DNA of 27,230 bases from a virus: IMG/VR virus record IMGVR_UViG_3300017776_000141, positions 1-27,230 of that record; one strand, 5' to 3'. Below, in pieces: positions 13,303 through 21,871 of the stretch (the stretch's first letter is position 1; each line of letters starts with the position of its first letter). The notes beneath the pieces were generated by a model, which saw only the letters and a list, made by a program, of their open reading frames with translations, was not told the origin of the DNA and searched no databases. The translations under genes and the position numbers were made by a program.

Positions 13303-13783
13303 ATACATTGTTGTGCATTGTTCACAAACAAGACCTTCACAAAAAATAGGTGCTAAAGAAATAGATAGATGGCACAGAGAAAGAGGTTGGTTAAAAATTG
13401 GATATGCAAGAGTTATCAAAAGAGATGGCACTGTAGAACAAGGCAGAGATGATGACGAATTACAAGCACATGTAAAAAATTATAATCACATATCAACTTC
13501 AGTATGTGTAGTGGGTGGTGCTAAAGAAGAAGATTGGCAACAACCTGAAGATAATTTTACAGGAGAACAATGGGAAAGTTTAAAGAAAGTTTTAGAAGAA
13601 TTAGTAATTAAATACCCTGAAGCAAGAATTGTAGGACATTATGAACTTGATGAAAGAAAAACATGTCCTAACTTTAATATCAGAGAATATTTATTAAACG
13701 AAGATATTAAAGGATACAAATTCGCAGATAGCACTGTCACTGATGGAGACATACAGGAAATGAAAGATGCAGGAGAACTCTAG
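13283..13783 (+). CDS. N-acetylmuramoyl-L-alanine amidase (T7 lysozyme gp3.5-like)
   Basis: The product has 166 residues and is a zinc amidase that cuts peptidoglycan. Zinc ligands are H12 (IVVHCS), H119 (IVGHYE) and C128 (KTCPNF), with Y41 and K126 as the likely catalytic Tyr and Lys; H69 is also conserved. In T7 the protein also binds and inhibits the phage RNA polymerase, which may hold here. A C-terminal tail of about 20 residues beyond the fold ends in an acidic helix. The gene overlaps both the endonuclease gene and the primase-helicase gene, so the whole replication operon is coupled. Confidence 0.93.
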   Translation: MARLETKYIVVHCSQTRPSQKIGAKEIDRWHRERGWLKIGYARVIKRDGTVEQGRDDDELQAHVKNYNHISTSVCVVGGAKEEDWQQPEDNFTGEQWESLKKVLEELVIKYPEARIVGHYELDERKTCPNFNIREYLLNEDIKGYKFADSTVTDGDIQEMKDAGEL

Positions 13784-15347
13784 CACTTTCATAAGACATG
13801 CACCTTGCGAAAATTGTGGTAGCCGAGACAACCTAGCTATCTACCTAAACCATACCTACTGTTTTGGTTGCCACAACTACGAAAAAACTCATGGCGAACT
13901 TCCTAAAGTTGCCACAACGAAACAAAATATAAATATGATAAGTGGAATAACAGAAGCATTACCTAAAAGAAAATTAAACAGTGAAACTTGTAAAGTCTTT
14001 AAATATGAGACTGGAACATACAATGGTAAGAATTGCCATATCGCTAATTACTTTGACAAAGATTACAACAAAGTAGCACAGCATCTAAGGTTTCCTGATA
14101 AGTCGTTTATATGGATTGGAGATACCACAAATATTTCCCTCTTTGGTCAGCACTTGTGGAGAGATGGTGGTAAGAATATTATCATTACAGAAGGTGAACT
14201 TGACGCAATGTCTGTATCACAAATGCAGAACAATCGTTATCCAGTGGTATCAGTACCTAGTGGTTCTGCAAGTGCTAAGAAATATATTAAAAGAGAATTA
14301 GAATGGTTATCTAAATTTGAAAACATTGTATTGATGTTTGATAATGATGAAGCAGGAAACAAAGCATCTATTGAGTGTGCAAATATTTTACCAGTAAGAA
14401 AAGTTAAGATTGCAAAACTACAAGAAAAAGATGCAAGTGATTTGTTACAAAAAGGATTAGGTTCTAAAATTATAGATGCCATGTGGGAAGCTAAAGCATA
14501 TACACCACAAGGTATTATTCAAGGTTCAGATACTAAAGACTTACTATTAAATGATGAAGAAGTAGAAAGTATTCCTTATCAATGGAATGGATTAAATGAA
14601 AAACTACAAGGCATTAGATTTGGTGAACTAAATTTATTATGTGGTGGTTCAGGAACAGGTAAATCTCAAATGTGTAGAGAGATTGCTTATGACTGTATTC
14701 TTAAAGGTCACAAGGTTGGCTACATTGCATTAGAAGAAAGTGTAAAAAGAAGTATCAGAGGAATAGTAAGTGTAGGATTAAATGCACAAATACATAATCC
14801 TGATGTTAGAAAAAAATTTAGTGAAGAAAAATTATTAGAAGAATTTGATAAAGTAAAAGACAACATTTGTTTCTATGACCATTTTGGTTCTAGTGACAGT
14901 GAAGATTTAATGAACCGAATAAGATACATGGTTCAATCATTAGACTGCAAAGTAATTATCTTAGACCACATCTCAATAGTTATCTCAGGATTACATGATG
15001 GAGATGAGAGAAGATTAATAGATAATACAATGACAGAGTTAAGAAAACTTGTTGAAGAAGTTAAATGTGCAATGTTTGTAGTATCACATTTAAAAAGACC
15101 TTCAGGCAATCTAGGACATGAAGAAGGTGTACAAACATCTTTATCACATTTAAGAGGTTCACATTCACTTGCACAGTTATCAGACGCAGTAATAGGTTTT
15201 GAAAGAGACCAACAATCTGAAACTGAAAGCAACATAATGATAGTAAGAGTTTTAAAAAATAGATTTAGTGGAGAGACAGGTGTAGCGACAAGTCTTATTT
15301 ATAATAAAGATACTGGTCGTTTATCTGAAAGTAATTTTGATGAATAA
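13767..15347 (+). CDS. primase-helicase (T7 gp4-like)
   Basis: The product has 526 residues (T7 gp4: 566). The N-terminal zinc finger has C14, C17, C32 and C35. The Toprim primase core follows, with ITEGELDAMS and VLMFDNDEAG. The RecA-like hexameric helicase has Walker A GGSGTGKSQ near residue 293, Walker B VIILDHIS, the loop SHLRGSHSLAQLSDAVIGFER, and the C-terminal KNRFSGETG as in T7. It unwinds DNA and makes primers at the replication fork. AGGAAA lies six bases before the ATG. The gene overlaps the amidase gene by 17 bases and the methyltransferase by eight. Confidence 0.96.
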   Translation: MQENSSTFIRHAPCENCGSRDNLAIYLNHTYCFGCHNYEKTHGELPKVATTKQNINMISGITEALPKRKLNSETCKVFKYETGTYNGKNCHIANYFDKDYNKVAQHLRFPDKSFIWIGDTTNISLFGQHLWRDGGKNIIITEGELDAMSVSQMQNNRYPVVSVPSGSASAKKYIKRELEWLSKFENIVLMFDNDEAGNKASIECANILPVRKVKIAKLQEKDASDLLQKGLGSKIIDAMWEAKAYTPQGIIQGSDTKDLLLNDEEVESIPYQWNGLNEKLQGIRFGELNLLCGGSGTGKSQMCREIAYDCILKGHKVGYIALEESVKRSIRGIVSVGLNAQIHNPDVRKKFSEEKLLEEFDKVKDNICFYDHFGSSDSEDLMNRIRYMVQSLDCKVIILDHISIVISGLHDGDERRLIDNTMTELRKLVEEVKCAMFVVSHLKRPSGNLGHEEGVQTSLSHLRGSHSLAQLSDAVIGFERDQQSETESNIMIVRVLKNRFSGETGVATSLIYNKDTGRLSESNFDE

Positions 15348-15876
15348 TTTTCCTAAAGGTAAATTTAATATTATCTACTGCGACCCTGCTTGGAAATACG
15401 ATAGTGGTTTTTTAAAAAGAAATTGGTCAAATAAATATCCAACAATGAAACCTGAAGATATTTATAATTTACCAGTAGATAAAATCGCAGATGAGAATTG
15501 TGTTTTATTTATATGGATAACTTACCCAAAACTATTAATTGGTTTAGAAGCAATAAAGAGGTGGGGGTTCACGTATAAATCGTGTGCTTTTACTTGGGTT
15601 AAGAGAAATAAAAAAGCTGATAGTTATTTTTGGGGTATGGGTCATTGGACAAGAGCAAACAGCGAATGTTGTTTTATAGCAGTAAAAGGAAAACCAAAAA
15701 GATTTTCAAAATCAGTACACCAAATAGTAGATTCTAAAATTCAACACCATTCAAAAAAACCCGATTGCGTTAGAGATAGAATTGTAGAACTTTGTGGAGA
15801 CCTTCCAAGAATAGAATTGTTCGCTAGAAATACAACTAAAGGGTGGACAGTTTGGGGAAACGAAGTAAATGAATGA
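15340..15876 (+). CDS. MT-A70 family adenine methyltransferase
   Basis: The product has 178 residues. The catalytic motif DPAW (D15-W18, in IIYCDPAWKYD) is the DPPW motif of MT-A70-type N6-adenine methyltransferases. FIWITYPKLLIGLEAIKRWGFTYK, AFTWVKRNK and the C-terminal RIELFARNTTKGWTVWGNE complete the family pattern. T7 has no counterpart in its replication block. Methylating phage DNA would protect it from host restriction and complement ArdC; a role in gene control is also possible. The start is ATG 15340, inside the end of the helicase gene, and the end overlaps the next gene by eight bases. Confidence 0.92.
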   Translation: MNNFPKGKFNIIYCDPAWKYDSGFLKRNWSNKYPTMKPEDIYNLPVDKIADENCVLFIWITYPKLLIGLEAIKRWGFTYKSCAFTWVKRNKKADSYFWGMGHWTRANSECCFIAVKGKPKRFSKSVHQIVDSKIQHHSKKPDCVRDRIVELCGDLPRIELFARNTTKGWTVWGNEVNE

Positions 15877-16138
15877 TGCAATGCTTACTAAATTTATATT
15901 AAATTATTTAGTTAATAAACCTGAGTATTTAAAATTATCAGGTAAACAACAACGAATAGCGTTTGAAACATTTAAAACAATAATGACTGCTATTTATCAA
16001 TCAATAAGGCATGACAATATTTTTCCAGTAATAGTTTGTGGAGATTTACAAGCTAGGAAAGTTATTACAAAAGCATTGAAATCAGTAGAACCTTTTTTAC
16101 CACGAATTGAAAAAATTACTGTTCACTTAGTACAATAA
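15869..16138 (+). CDS. hypothetical protein, 89 aa, with weak FlhA/FHIPEP C-terminal resemblance
   Basis: The product has 89 residues: a helical N-terminal half, then FPVIVCGDLQARKVITKALKS followed by PFLPRIEKITVHLV. The second part recalls the end of flagellar export proteins of the FHIPEP family (PVLLCSP..R..L+..LE..LP...VLS), but it is short and I treat the match as weak. It lies between the methyltransferase and DNA polymerase genes with tight overlaps, so it is likely translated with the replication proteins. Confidence 0.6.
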   Translation: MNDAMLTKFILNYLVNKPEYLKLSGKQQRIAFETFKTIMTAIYQSIRHDNIFPVIVCGDLQARKVITKALKSVEPFLPRIEKITVHLVQ

Positions 16139-16140
16139 AT

Positions 16141-17910
16141 ATGAAACTTATATTAGACCTTGAAACCAATGGTTTCTTGGACAAAGATAATTTAGTAATT
16201 CATTGTATAGTTTGCAAGGATATAACGACTAACGAAGTCTACACATATAATCCTAACACTATAAATGATGCACTAGAGTTACTAAACAAAGCTGAAGTTT
16301 TAATAGGACATAATATTACTGGCTTTGATATACGAGCATTAAAAAAAGTATTAAATTATAATTTTAAAGGTAAGTTATTTGATACGTTATTATGTTCAAG
16401 ATTAATATGGACTAATAGACTTGAACTTGATTACAAATATAAACAAATGCCACCTAAACTTTTTGGTAGACATTCATTAGAAAGTTGGGGTTATCGAGTT
16501 GGTTTACGTAAAGGTGATTATCAAGAACATTCAACATTTGATGAATACAATCAAGACATGTTAGATTACTGTGTACGTGATGTAGAGGTAACACATTTAT
16601 TATTTAATGAAATATTAAGAACTAATTATTCTGAAGAAGCAATTACTTTAGAACATAAGTTTGCTTATTGGATACAAAAGCAAGAAGAACAAGGTATTAA
16701 TTTTGATGAGAGGTCTGCTGAGACCCTTCATTCAATCCTTACAAAGAAAAGATTGGAGATTAGCGACAAGCTATCTTTAGTCTTTTCTGAATGGAAAAAA
16801 TCTACAGGTTTCAAAACATATAAAAGAGATAATATTAAAAGAGGAATAAAAGCAGGAGTTCCTGTTGAACAATTCAAAACTGAAATATTTAATCCAAATA
16901 GTAGAGACCACATAGCAGACAGACTACAAAAAGTATTAGGGTGGTCGCCTAAAACATTTACAGCAACAGGAAAACCTGAAGTGAACGAAAAAATATTAAA
17001 AGCACTTCCGTATCCTGAAGCAAAACTATTAGCAGAATATCTTATGATTACAAAAAGATTAGGACAGTTAGCTGATGGTGAACAAGCATACTTAAAATTA
17101 AACAAAAAAGGAAAAATTTATGGAAAAATTATTACCAATGGGGCTTTATCAGGCAGGTGTACGCATCATCACCCCAATCTTGCACAATGCGTTAGTAGTG
17201 GTTCGCCATTTGGTAAAGAATTTCGTGCCTTATTTACTGCTCCTTCCGATATGGTTATGTGTGGCATTGACTTTTCTGGTCTGGAGTTGCGTGTGTTGGG
17301 TCATTATCTCAACATATATGACAATGGTGATTTTTCACGAAAACTTTTGGAAGATGATATACATACCATCAATCAACAAGCTACAGGATTACCCACACGT
17401 GCTAAAGCTAAAACTTTTATATATGCTTTCATTTATGGAGCAGGAAATGACAAACTCAGTCAAATCCTTGAAGTCAATAATGCAGAAGCCAAAAGAGTAA
17501 GACAAAAATTTGAAACGTCTTTACCTGCATTAAAAACTTTAACTACTACAGCTAAAAATAAATTTAGACAGGCAGGTTTTGTAAAAGGTCTAGATGGTAG
17601 AAAATTAATTCCAAGAGCAGAACATTCAGTTTTAAACACACTTATTCAAAGTTGTGGTGCTTTATTAGTAAAGCAAGGAACAATCATATTAAACGAAGAA
17701 CTACATAGACATGGTTTTGTGTGGGGTAAAGATTATGCAATGGTTTTACATGTGCATGATGAAATGCAATTTTTAGTTATTCCAAAAAGATTAGAAGAAT
17801 TTAAGAAGGTAGCAAAAGGTATGTTCAAAAAAACGCAAGACCATTTTAATTTTAAAACAGAATTAGATGGTGAGATGAAGGTTGGACAGAACTGGAGTGA
17901 AACACACTAA
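16141..17910 (+). CDS. DNA polymerase, family A, T7 gp5-like
   Basis: The product has 589 residues. The 3'-5' exonuclease has D6 and E8 (LILDLETNG), the GHNITGFDIRAL segment and YCVRDVEV. The polymerase has motif A GIDFSGLELR, motif B RAKAKTFIYAFIYGAG, and motif C HVHDEMQF. It is about 115 residues shorter than T7 gp5 (704). Most of the difference falls where T7 carries the thioredoxin-binding loop in the thumb: only about 30 residues lie between FSEWKKSTG and FNPNSRDHI. Processivity may thus depend less on host thioredoxin. The start ATG follows the preceding stop by two bases. Confidence 0.96.
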   Translation: MKLILDLETNGFLDKDNLVIHCIVCKDITTNEVYTYNPNTINDALELLNKAEVLIGHNITGFDIRALKKVLNYNFKGKLFDTLLCSRLIWTNRLELDYKYKQMPPKLFGRHSLESWGYRVGLRKGDYQEHSTFDEYNQDMLDYCVRDVEVTHLLFNEILRTNYSEEAITLEHKFAYWIQKQEEQGINFDERSAETLHSILTKKRLEISDKLSLVFSEWKKSTGFKTYKRDNIKRGIKAGVPVEQFKTEIFNPNSRDHIADRLQKVLGWSPKTFTATGKPEVNEKILKALPYPEAKLLAEYLMITKRLGQLADGEQAYLKLNKKGKIYGKIITNGALSGRCTHHHPNLAQCVSSGSPFGKEFRALFTAPSDMVMCGIDFSGLELRVLGHYLNIYDNGDFSRKLLEDDIHTINQQATGLPTRAKAKTFIYAFIYGAGNDKLSQILEVNNAEAKRVRQKFETSLPALKTLTTTAKNKFRQAGFVKGLDGRKLIPRAEHSVLNTLIQSCGALLVKQGTIILNEELHRHGFVWGKDYAMVLHVHDEMQFLVIPKRLEEFKKVAKGMFKKTQDHFNFKTELDGEMKVGQNWSETH

Positions 17911-18256
17911 TAGGTTTGACCTTGACCTAAAGTTTGGTCAGAGTAAAGAAAACGAACTTCAAATAGCAATAGAAGGACAAGTTGAATGTAAGGCAGATAG
18001 ATTAACTGTACGTACAGGCAACGTATATGTTGAAATAGAAAGTAGAGGTAAGCCATCAGGTATTATGGTTACCACTTCTAAATATTATGCCATTTGTCTT
18101 GTTGTTGAAGAAAGAAAAAAAGATATTTGGATTTTAATTCCAACAAAACTTCTTAAAAAAATAATGAAGAAATTTCCCATTAAAGCAGGTGGGGATAGAT
18201 GGACTTCTAAAGGACACATCATACCAAAATGTGAACTACTTAATTTAGCAATCTAA
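17897..18256 (+). CDS. hypothetical protein, possibly PD-(D/E)XK nuclease-like
   Basis: About 119 residues with FDLDLKFGQSKENEL near the start, then EGQVECKADRLTVRTGNVYVEIESRGKPSGI. An acidic residue followed by E-x-K and a later GNVYVE strand resembles the core of PD-(D/E)XK nucleases found next to the DNA polymerase gene in marine T7-like phages. I have not confirmed the fold. The start is uncertain: GTG 17897 is used here, while TTG 17882 would add five residues. It overlaps the DNA polymerase gene in either case. Confidence 0.6.
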   Translation: MKHTNRFDLDLKFGQSKENELQIAIEGQVECKADRLTVRTGNVYVEIESRGKPSGIMVTTSKYYAICLVVEERKKDIWILIPTKLLKKIMKKFPIKAGGDRWTSKGHIIPKCELLNLAI

Positions 18257-18465
18257 TGCAAAGTAAATTATTTAGTTTAATTGAAAGTCTAACAAATGTT
18301 TGTATCGGATTTGTTATTTCTATAATTGCAAACTTACTTATTTTTCCGTTGTTTGGTTTTTATCCAACTCTAAGTCAAGCAACCAATATAGGTATTATTT
18401 ACACCCTTATATCAATTCTACGAAGCTATCTCCTTAGGAGATTATTTAACCTTATAAAAAAATGA
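18256..18465 (+). CDS. small two-helix membrane protein (DUF7220-like)
   Basis: The product has 69 residues and two hydrophobic helices at about 13-33 and 43-60, separated by PLFGFYPTLSQATNIG, and a basic end (LRSYLLRRLFNLIKK). The pattern SLIESLTNVCIGFVISIIANLLIFPLFG resembles the small phage membrane proteins grouped as DUF7220, whose function is not established. A holin role is possible from topology. The start overlaps the preceding stop by one base and the stop overlaps the next gene by ATGA. Confidence 0.7.
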   Translation: MQSKLFSLIESLTNVCIGFVISIIANLLIFPLFGFYPTLSQATNIGIIYTLISILRSYLLRRLFNLIKK

Positions 18466-18767
18466 AAAAATTATTAAAAACTAAAATCAAATTACCTGAC
18501 ATTGATGAGTACGACTTCCCACATAAATTTTATAAATGTTGGTGGTCAGATATAATCAGTGACAGCAGTTGGCAATCCTTGTCAGCAATTAAAAAATCTA
18601 AAACAGCAATCTGTATAACTATGGGTTGGCTAATAGATAATTCTAAAGGCAAATTTATTTTTGTCAGTGACCTTAACTTTAATGATGATGGCACAATTAA
18701 TGAGGGTGGTAACTCAACAGTAATACCAAAATCAAACGTACTAAAACTAAAGGAGATAAAACTATGA
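18462..18767 (+). CDS. conserved-looking hypothetical phage protein, 101 aa
   Basis: The product has 101 residues: a basic start, then FYKCWWSDIISDSSWQS, a central TAICITMGWLID and a C-terminal VIPKSNVLKLKEI. This pattern of a small beta-rich domain ending in 'IP...I..I' occurs in small phage proteins, but I cannot assign a function. It is joined on both sides by ATGA overlaps, between the membrane protein gene and the exonuclease gene. Confidence 0.65.
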   Translation: MKKLLKTKIKLPDIDEYDFPHKFYKCWWSDIISDSSWQSLSAIKKSKTAICITMGWLIDNSKGKFIFVSDLNFNDDGTINEGGNSTVIPKSNVLKLKEIKL

Positions 18768-19579
18768 AAACTTTAAATAGTTTTTTAAAAGATAAAAAGA
18801 AAACCATGTTGGTTGATGCTGACTTACTAGCATACAAGGTTACTTCTAAATTAGAAGAACCTATTGACTGGGGTAACGACCAATGGACATTACACTGTGA
18901 CTTTGCAGTAGCAAAACAATTATATGTTCAAGCTATTCAATTCTATATGAAACTTACAAACTCAACACAATACATAAATGTGTGGAGTGATAGTATGAAC
19001 TTTAGAAAAAAAATAGATAGTGACTATAAATCATATAGAAAAAATATTAGAAAACCTGTTTGTTATAAAGCATTAAGAGATTGGGTTGTAAAAACTTATC
19101 CAAGTAAAGTTTTTAAAAATTTAGAAGCTGATGATACTATTGGAATATTAGCTACAGGAGAATTTAAAGACAAAGCTATAATTATTAGTGGTGATAAAGA
19201 CATGCGAACAATACCTGCATTTCACTGCTCTATGTTAGATAATCAATTAGAAAAAGTTGATGAGACATTAGCTGATTATAATTTTTGTACACAAGTTTTA
19301 ACAGGTGACCAAACTGACGGATATAAAGGTTGTGTTGGTGTGGGTCATGTTAAAGCCAGTAGAATACTAGATGCTAAAAAGTCTCTAGAAGAAAACTGGA
19401 AAGTTGTCATAGAAGAATATCAACGTAATAAATATACAGTTGATGATGCTTACCATCAAAGCAGATTGGCAAGAATATTAAGAAATGGTGAATACAATAT
19501 CAAAACTAAGAAACCGAAACTATGGAGTTACCAATATGCTAAGTATAGAAATACTGGACAAAGTAAAAAAAATAGTTAG
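18764..19579 (+). CDS. 5'-3' exonuclease (T7 gp6-like, FEN family)
   Basis: The product has 271 residues (T7 gp6: 300). Metal-binding acidic motifs of FEN-type nucleases are present: MLVDADLLAYK near the start, FKNLEADDTIGILA and IISGDKDMRTIP in the middle, and LTGDQTDGYKGCVGVG, which contains the helix-hairpin-helix-type Gly-rich turn. The enzyme removes RNA primers and degrades host DNA during T7-like replication. AAAGGAG precedes the ATG. The last 44 bases overlap the next gene. Confidence 0.93.
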   Translation: MKTLNSFLKDKKKTMLVDADLLAYKVTSKLEEPIDWGNDQWTLHCDFAVAKQLYVQAIQFYMKLTNSTQYINVWSDSMNFRKKIDSDYKSYRKNIRKPVCYKALRDWVVKTYPSKVFKNLEADDTIGILATGEFKDKAIIISGDKDMRTIPAFHCSMLDNQLEKVDETLADYNFCTQVLTGDQTDGYKGCVGVGHVKASRILDAKKSLEENWKVVIEEYQRNKYTVDDAYHQSRLARILRNGEYNIKTKKPKLWSYQYAKYRNTGQSKKNS

Positions 19580-19874
19580 TTCCGATAGAGCAAAACAAAA
19601 TGGAGACATGGTAGAAAACCATGAAAACATAAGCAGACTATGGACTGGCTACTTACAAAATAAAACTAAATTAAATATTAATATACTGCCTGAAGATGTG
19701 GCAAATCTAATGGTCTTATTAAAGATTGCTAGAAGTCAGGGTGGTGCATTTAATATTGATGATTTTGTTGATATGACTGGCTATTCAGCTATTGCAGGTC
19801 ACATTACAAGCAAAAGACATGAATTAAGTACCACTTTAGGAGTATCTAATGATAAAAAAACCAAAAATAAGTGA
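19536..19874 (+). CDS. phage protein with DUF6378-like domain
   Basis: The product has 112 residues from ATG 19536, chosen because GGAG (19524-19527) lies eight bases upstream; a longer start at 19485 lies deep inside the exonuclease gene. The pattern ENHENISRLWTGYLQ, LPEDVANLMVLLKIARSQGG and DDFVDMTGYSAIAGHI matches small helical phage proteins of the DUF6378 type, which look like all-alpha MazG-related proteins. The function is not established. It overlaps the exonuclease gene and the next gene. Confidence 0.75.
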   Translation: MLSIEILDKVKKIVSSDRAKQNGDMVENHENISRLWTGYLQNKTKLNINILPEDVANLMVLLKIARSQGGAFNIDDFVDMTGYSAIAGHITSKRHELSTTLGVSNDKKTKNK

Positions 19875-20019
19875 AGAAATCATTACATACCTAGACGAAT
19901 TATTTCCTGACAAATGTCCTACTGTTGAAGAAACAGAAAAACAAATCATGTTTAAAGCAGGTCAGAGAAGTGTCGTTAATCATTTAATTAAAGAGAAATC
20001 AGTACAAGAGGAGAACTAA
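19849..20019 (+). CDS. small hypothetical protein, 56 aa
   Basis: A 56-codon frame, with AGGAG at 19838-19842 six bases before the ATG. The sequence YLDELFPDKCPTVEETEKQ and IMFKAGQRSVVNHL resembles a small protein seen before the portal gene in T7-like marine phages; its function is unknown to me. It overlaps the preceding gene by 26 bases and is followed by three bases and the next ATG. Confidence 0.7.
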   Translation: MIKKPKISEEIITYLDELFPDKCPTVEETEKQIMFKAGQRSVVNHLIKEKSVQEEN

Positions 20020-20022
20020 AAT

Positions 20023-20253
20023 ATGTGCATGTCACCAAGAATGCCAAGTCCACCCCCTGCACCTGAACCTTTACCACCTGCTACACCTTCAGTGTCTAAT
20101 GCTACAACTAAGCAGAAAGCACCAACTGAAGCAAGTACAGATGCGAGTAGAGATACTACTGTAGCTTCAAACTACAGCAGAAAAAGAACAGGCAGAGGTT
20201 CGTTAAGAATACCTTTATCAGGTGGAAGTGGTTTGAACTTTCCAACTAGCTAA
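20023..20253 (+). CDS. T7 gp7.3-like virion/tail assembly protein
   Basis: The product has 76 residues. The N-terminal half is rich in proline (PSPPPAPEPLPPATPS), the middle is Ser/Thr-rich, and the C-terminus reads RTGRGSLRIPLSGGSGLNF. The last part resembles the end of T7 gp7.3 (KKSLSVARSSGGGINI), a virion protein needed for tail assembly or host range. It is the gene directly before the portal, as in T7. Confidence 0.7.
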   Translation: MCMSPRMPSPPPAPEPLPPATPSVSNATTKQKAPTEASTDASRDTTVASNYSRKRTGRGSLRIPLSGGSGLNFPTS

Positions 20254-20255
20254 TA

Positions 20256-21869
20256 ATGGCAAGTTATACATTAAAAGAAAAACCTGAGAATTATAAAGAA
20301 AATTCAGTGTCAGGGCAGTACCAAAAGCTAGAGATTGAAAGAGAAACATATTTAGAGAGAGCAAGAGAAAGTGCAGAATTAACTATTCCTCACTTATACC
20401 CACCAAAAGGAAACAATGCTAATACAGAATATAGTACACCATATCAGTCTGTAGGAAGTAGAGGTGTTATGAATTTAGCATCAAAATTAATGTTAGCTTT
20501 ATTTCCACCACAAGCACCATTTTTTAGAATTGATGTAGACGAATTAGTTTACAAATCTATTGAAGGTGACCCCCAACAGAAAAAAGTAATAGAACAAGGT
20601 TTAGCCAAAATTGAGAAATCAGTTATGGATAACATTGAAGTACAGAACGATAGAGTTGCTGTATACGAAGCACTAAAACATTTAATTGTTTGTGGCAATG
20701 TTCTATTACATTTAACTGACACTGGTCTACGAACTTACAGGTTAGAAAACTATGTAGTTAAAAGAGACCCACAAGGTCGTGTATTAAAAATTATAATTAA
20801 AGAAAGTGTAGTGCCTGATACTTTACCAGTAGATATTATGAAAGCTGTTGGAAAAGAAGGTGATACCCAACAAGATAAAACTTTAGATTTATTTACTTGT
20901 ATTAAAAAAATGGGTAAAAAATATATGGTACACCAAGAAGTTAAAGGACATGTACTTTATACAAAAGAATATACAGAAGAAAATTTACCATTTATTGCAT
21001 TAAGATTTAATAGAGTTGATGGAATGAATTATGGTAGAGGTCATGTTGAAAGTTTTATTGGTGACCTTAAATCTTTAGAAGGATTAACAAGAGCAATTTT
21101 AGAAGGAAGTTCTGCATCAGCTAAAATGCTGTTTATGGTTGCACCTAATGGTACAACAAGAACTTCTAGCATTGCTAAAGCACCTAATGGTGCAATTATT
21201 GAAGGGTCAGCAACAGATGTATCTGTACTACAAGCAAACAAATTTGCAGACTTTAGAGTAGCTATGGAGACAATGCAAAGAATAGAACAAAGATTACAAT
21301 TTGCATTTCTTTTAAATGCTTCAGTACAAAGACAAGCTGAAAGAGTTACAGCTACAGAAGTACAATTAATAGCTAATGAATTACAAGATGCCTTAGGTGG
21401 TGTCTATGGAATATTAACTACAGAATTTCAACTACCTTACATAAATACTAAGTTAGCTATGTTAAGGCAGAAGAAACTACTACCTGATTTACCAAAAGAC
21501 ATAGTTAAAGTTAAAATTATTGTTGGAATGGAAGCATTAGGTAGACAATCAGATAGATTGAAATTACTTCAATTTATTTCTGACCTTGCAGGAACATTAG
21601 GTTCAGACGTTCTTGCAAAATATATAAACCTTGATGATGCAATTAAGAAGTTTGCAGTAGCAAATCAAATTGATACTTCAGGTTTAATTAAAACAACTGA
21701 ACAAATTCAACAAGACGAGCAACAAGCACAACAACAACAGATGGCACAGCAGATGCAGAATACTGCAACTGACCCTAGAGTGGCAATAGAAATGGGCAAA
21801 CAATTCGCTAACTCTGGTGGCACTGCAAATGTTGAAGGTGATGAACTTGTCCTTAACCAACAAGGATAA
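20256..21869 (+). CDS. portal protein (T7 gp8-like, head-tail connector)
   Basis: The product has 537 residues (T7 gp8: 536). Typical segments include RESAELTIPHLYPP, SVGSRGVMNLASKLMLALFPP, GNVLLHL, YGRGHVESFIGDLKSLEGLTRAI and RVTATEVQLIANELQDALGGVYG. The C-terminus is rich in Gln. It forms the twelve-subunit ring through which DNA is packaged and on which the tail is built. The start follows the gp7.3-like stop by two bases. Confidence 0.96.
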   Translation: MASYTLKEKPENYKENSVSGQYQKLEIERETYLERARESAELTIPHLYPPKGNNANTEYSTPYQSVGSRGVMNLASKLMLALFPPQAPFFRIDVDELVYKSIEGDPQQKKVIEQGLAKIEKSVMDNIEVQNDRVAVYEALKHLIVCGNVLLHLTDTGLRTYRLENYVVKRDPQGRVLKIIIKESVVPDTLPVDIMKAVGKEGDTQQDKTLDLFTCIKKMGKKYMVHQEVKGHVLYTKEYTEENLPFIALRFNRVDGMNYGRGHVESFIGDLKSLEGLTRAILEGSSASAKMLFMVAPNGTTRTSSIAKAPNGAIIEGSATDVSVLQANKFADFRVAMETMQRIEQRLQFAFLLNASVQRQAERVTATEVQLIANELQDALGGVYGILTTEFQLPYINTKLAMLRQKKLLPDLPKDIVKVKIIVGMEALGRQSDRLKLLQFISDLAGTLGSDVLAKYINLDDAIKKFAVANQIDTSGLIKTTEQIQQDEQQAQQQQMAQQMQNTATDPRVAIEMGKQFANSGGTANVEGDELVLNQQG

Positions 21870-21871
21870 AT

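Noticed and set aside
15869-16138. Flagellar or type III export component (FHIPEP)
   Set aside because: Only a short C-terminal segment looks similar, the protein has 89 residues and no membrane part, and the gene sits in a replication operon. It is kept as hypothetical.
17120-17500. Second plus-strand frame of 126 codons inside the DNA polymerase gene
   Set aside because: It is out of frame within motifs A and B of the polymerase, has a biased composition and no recognisable product.
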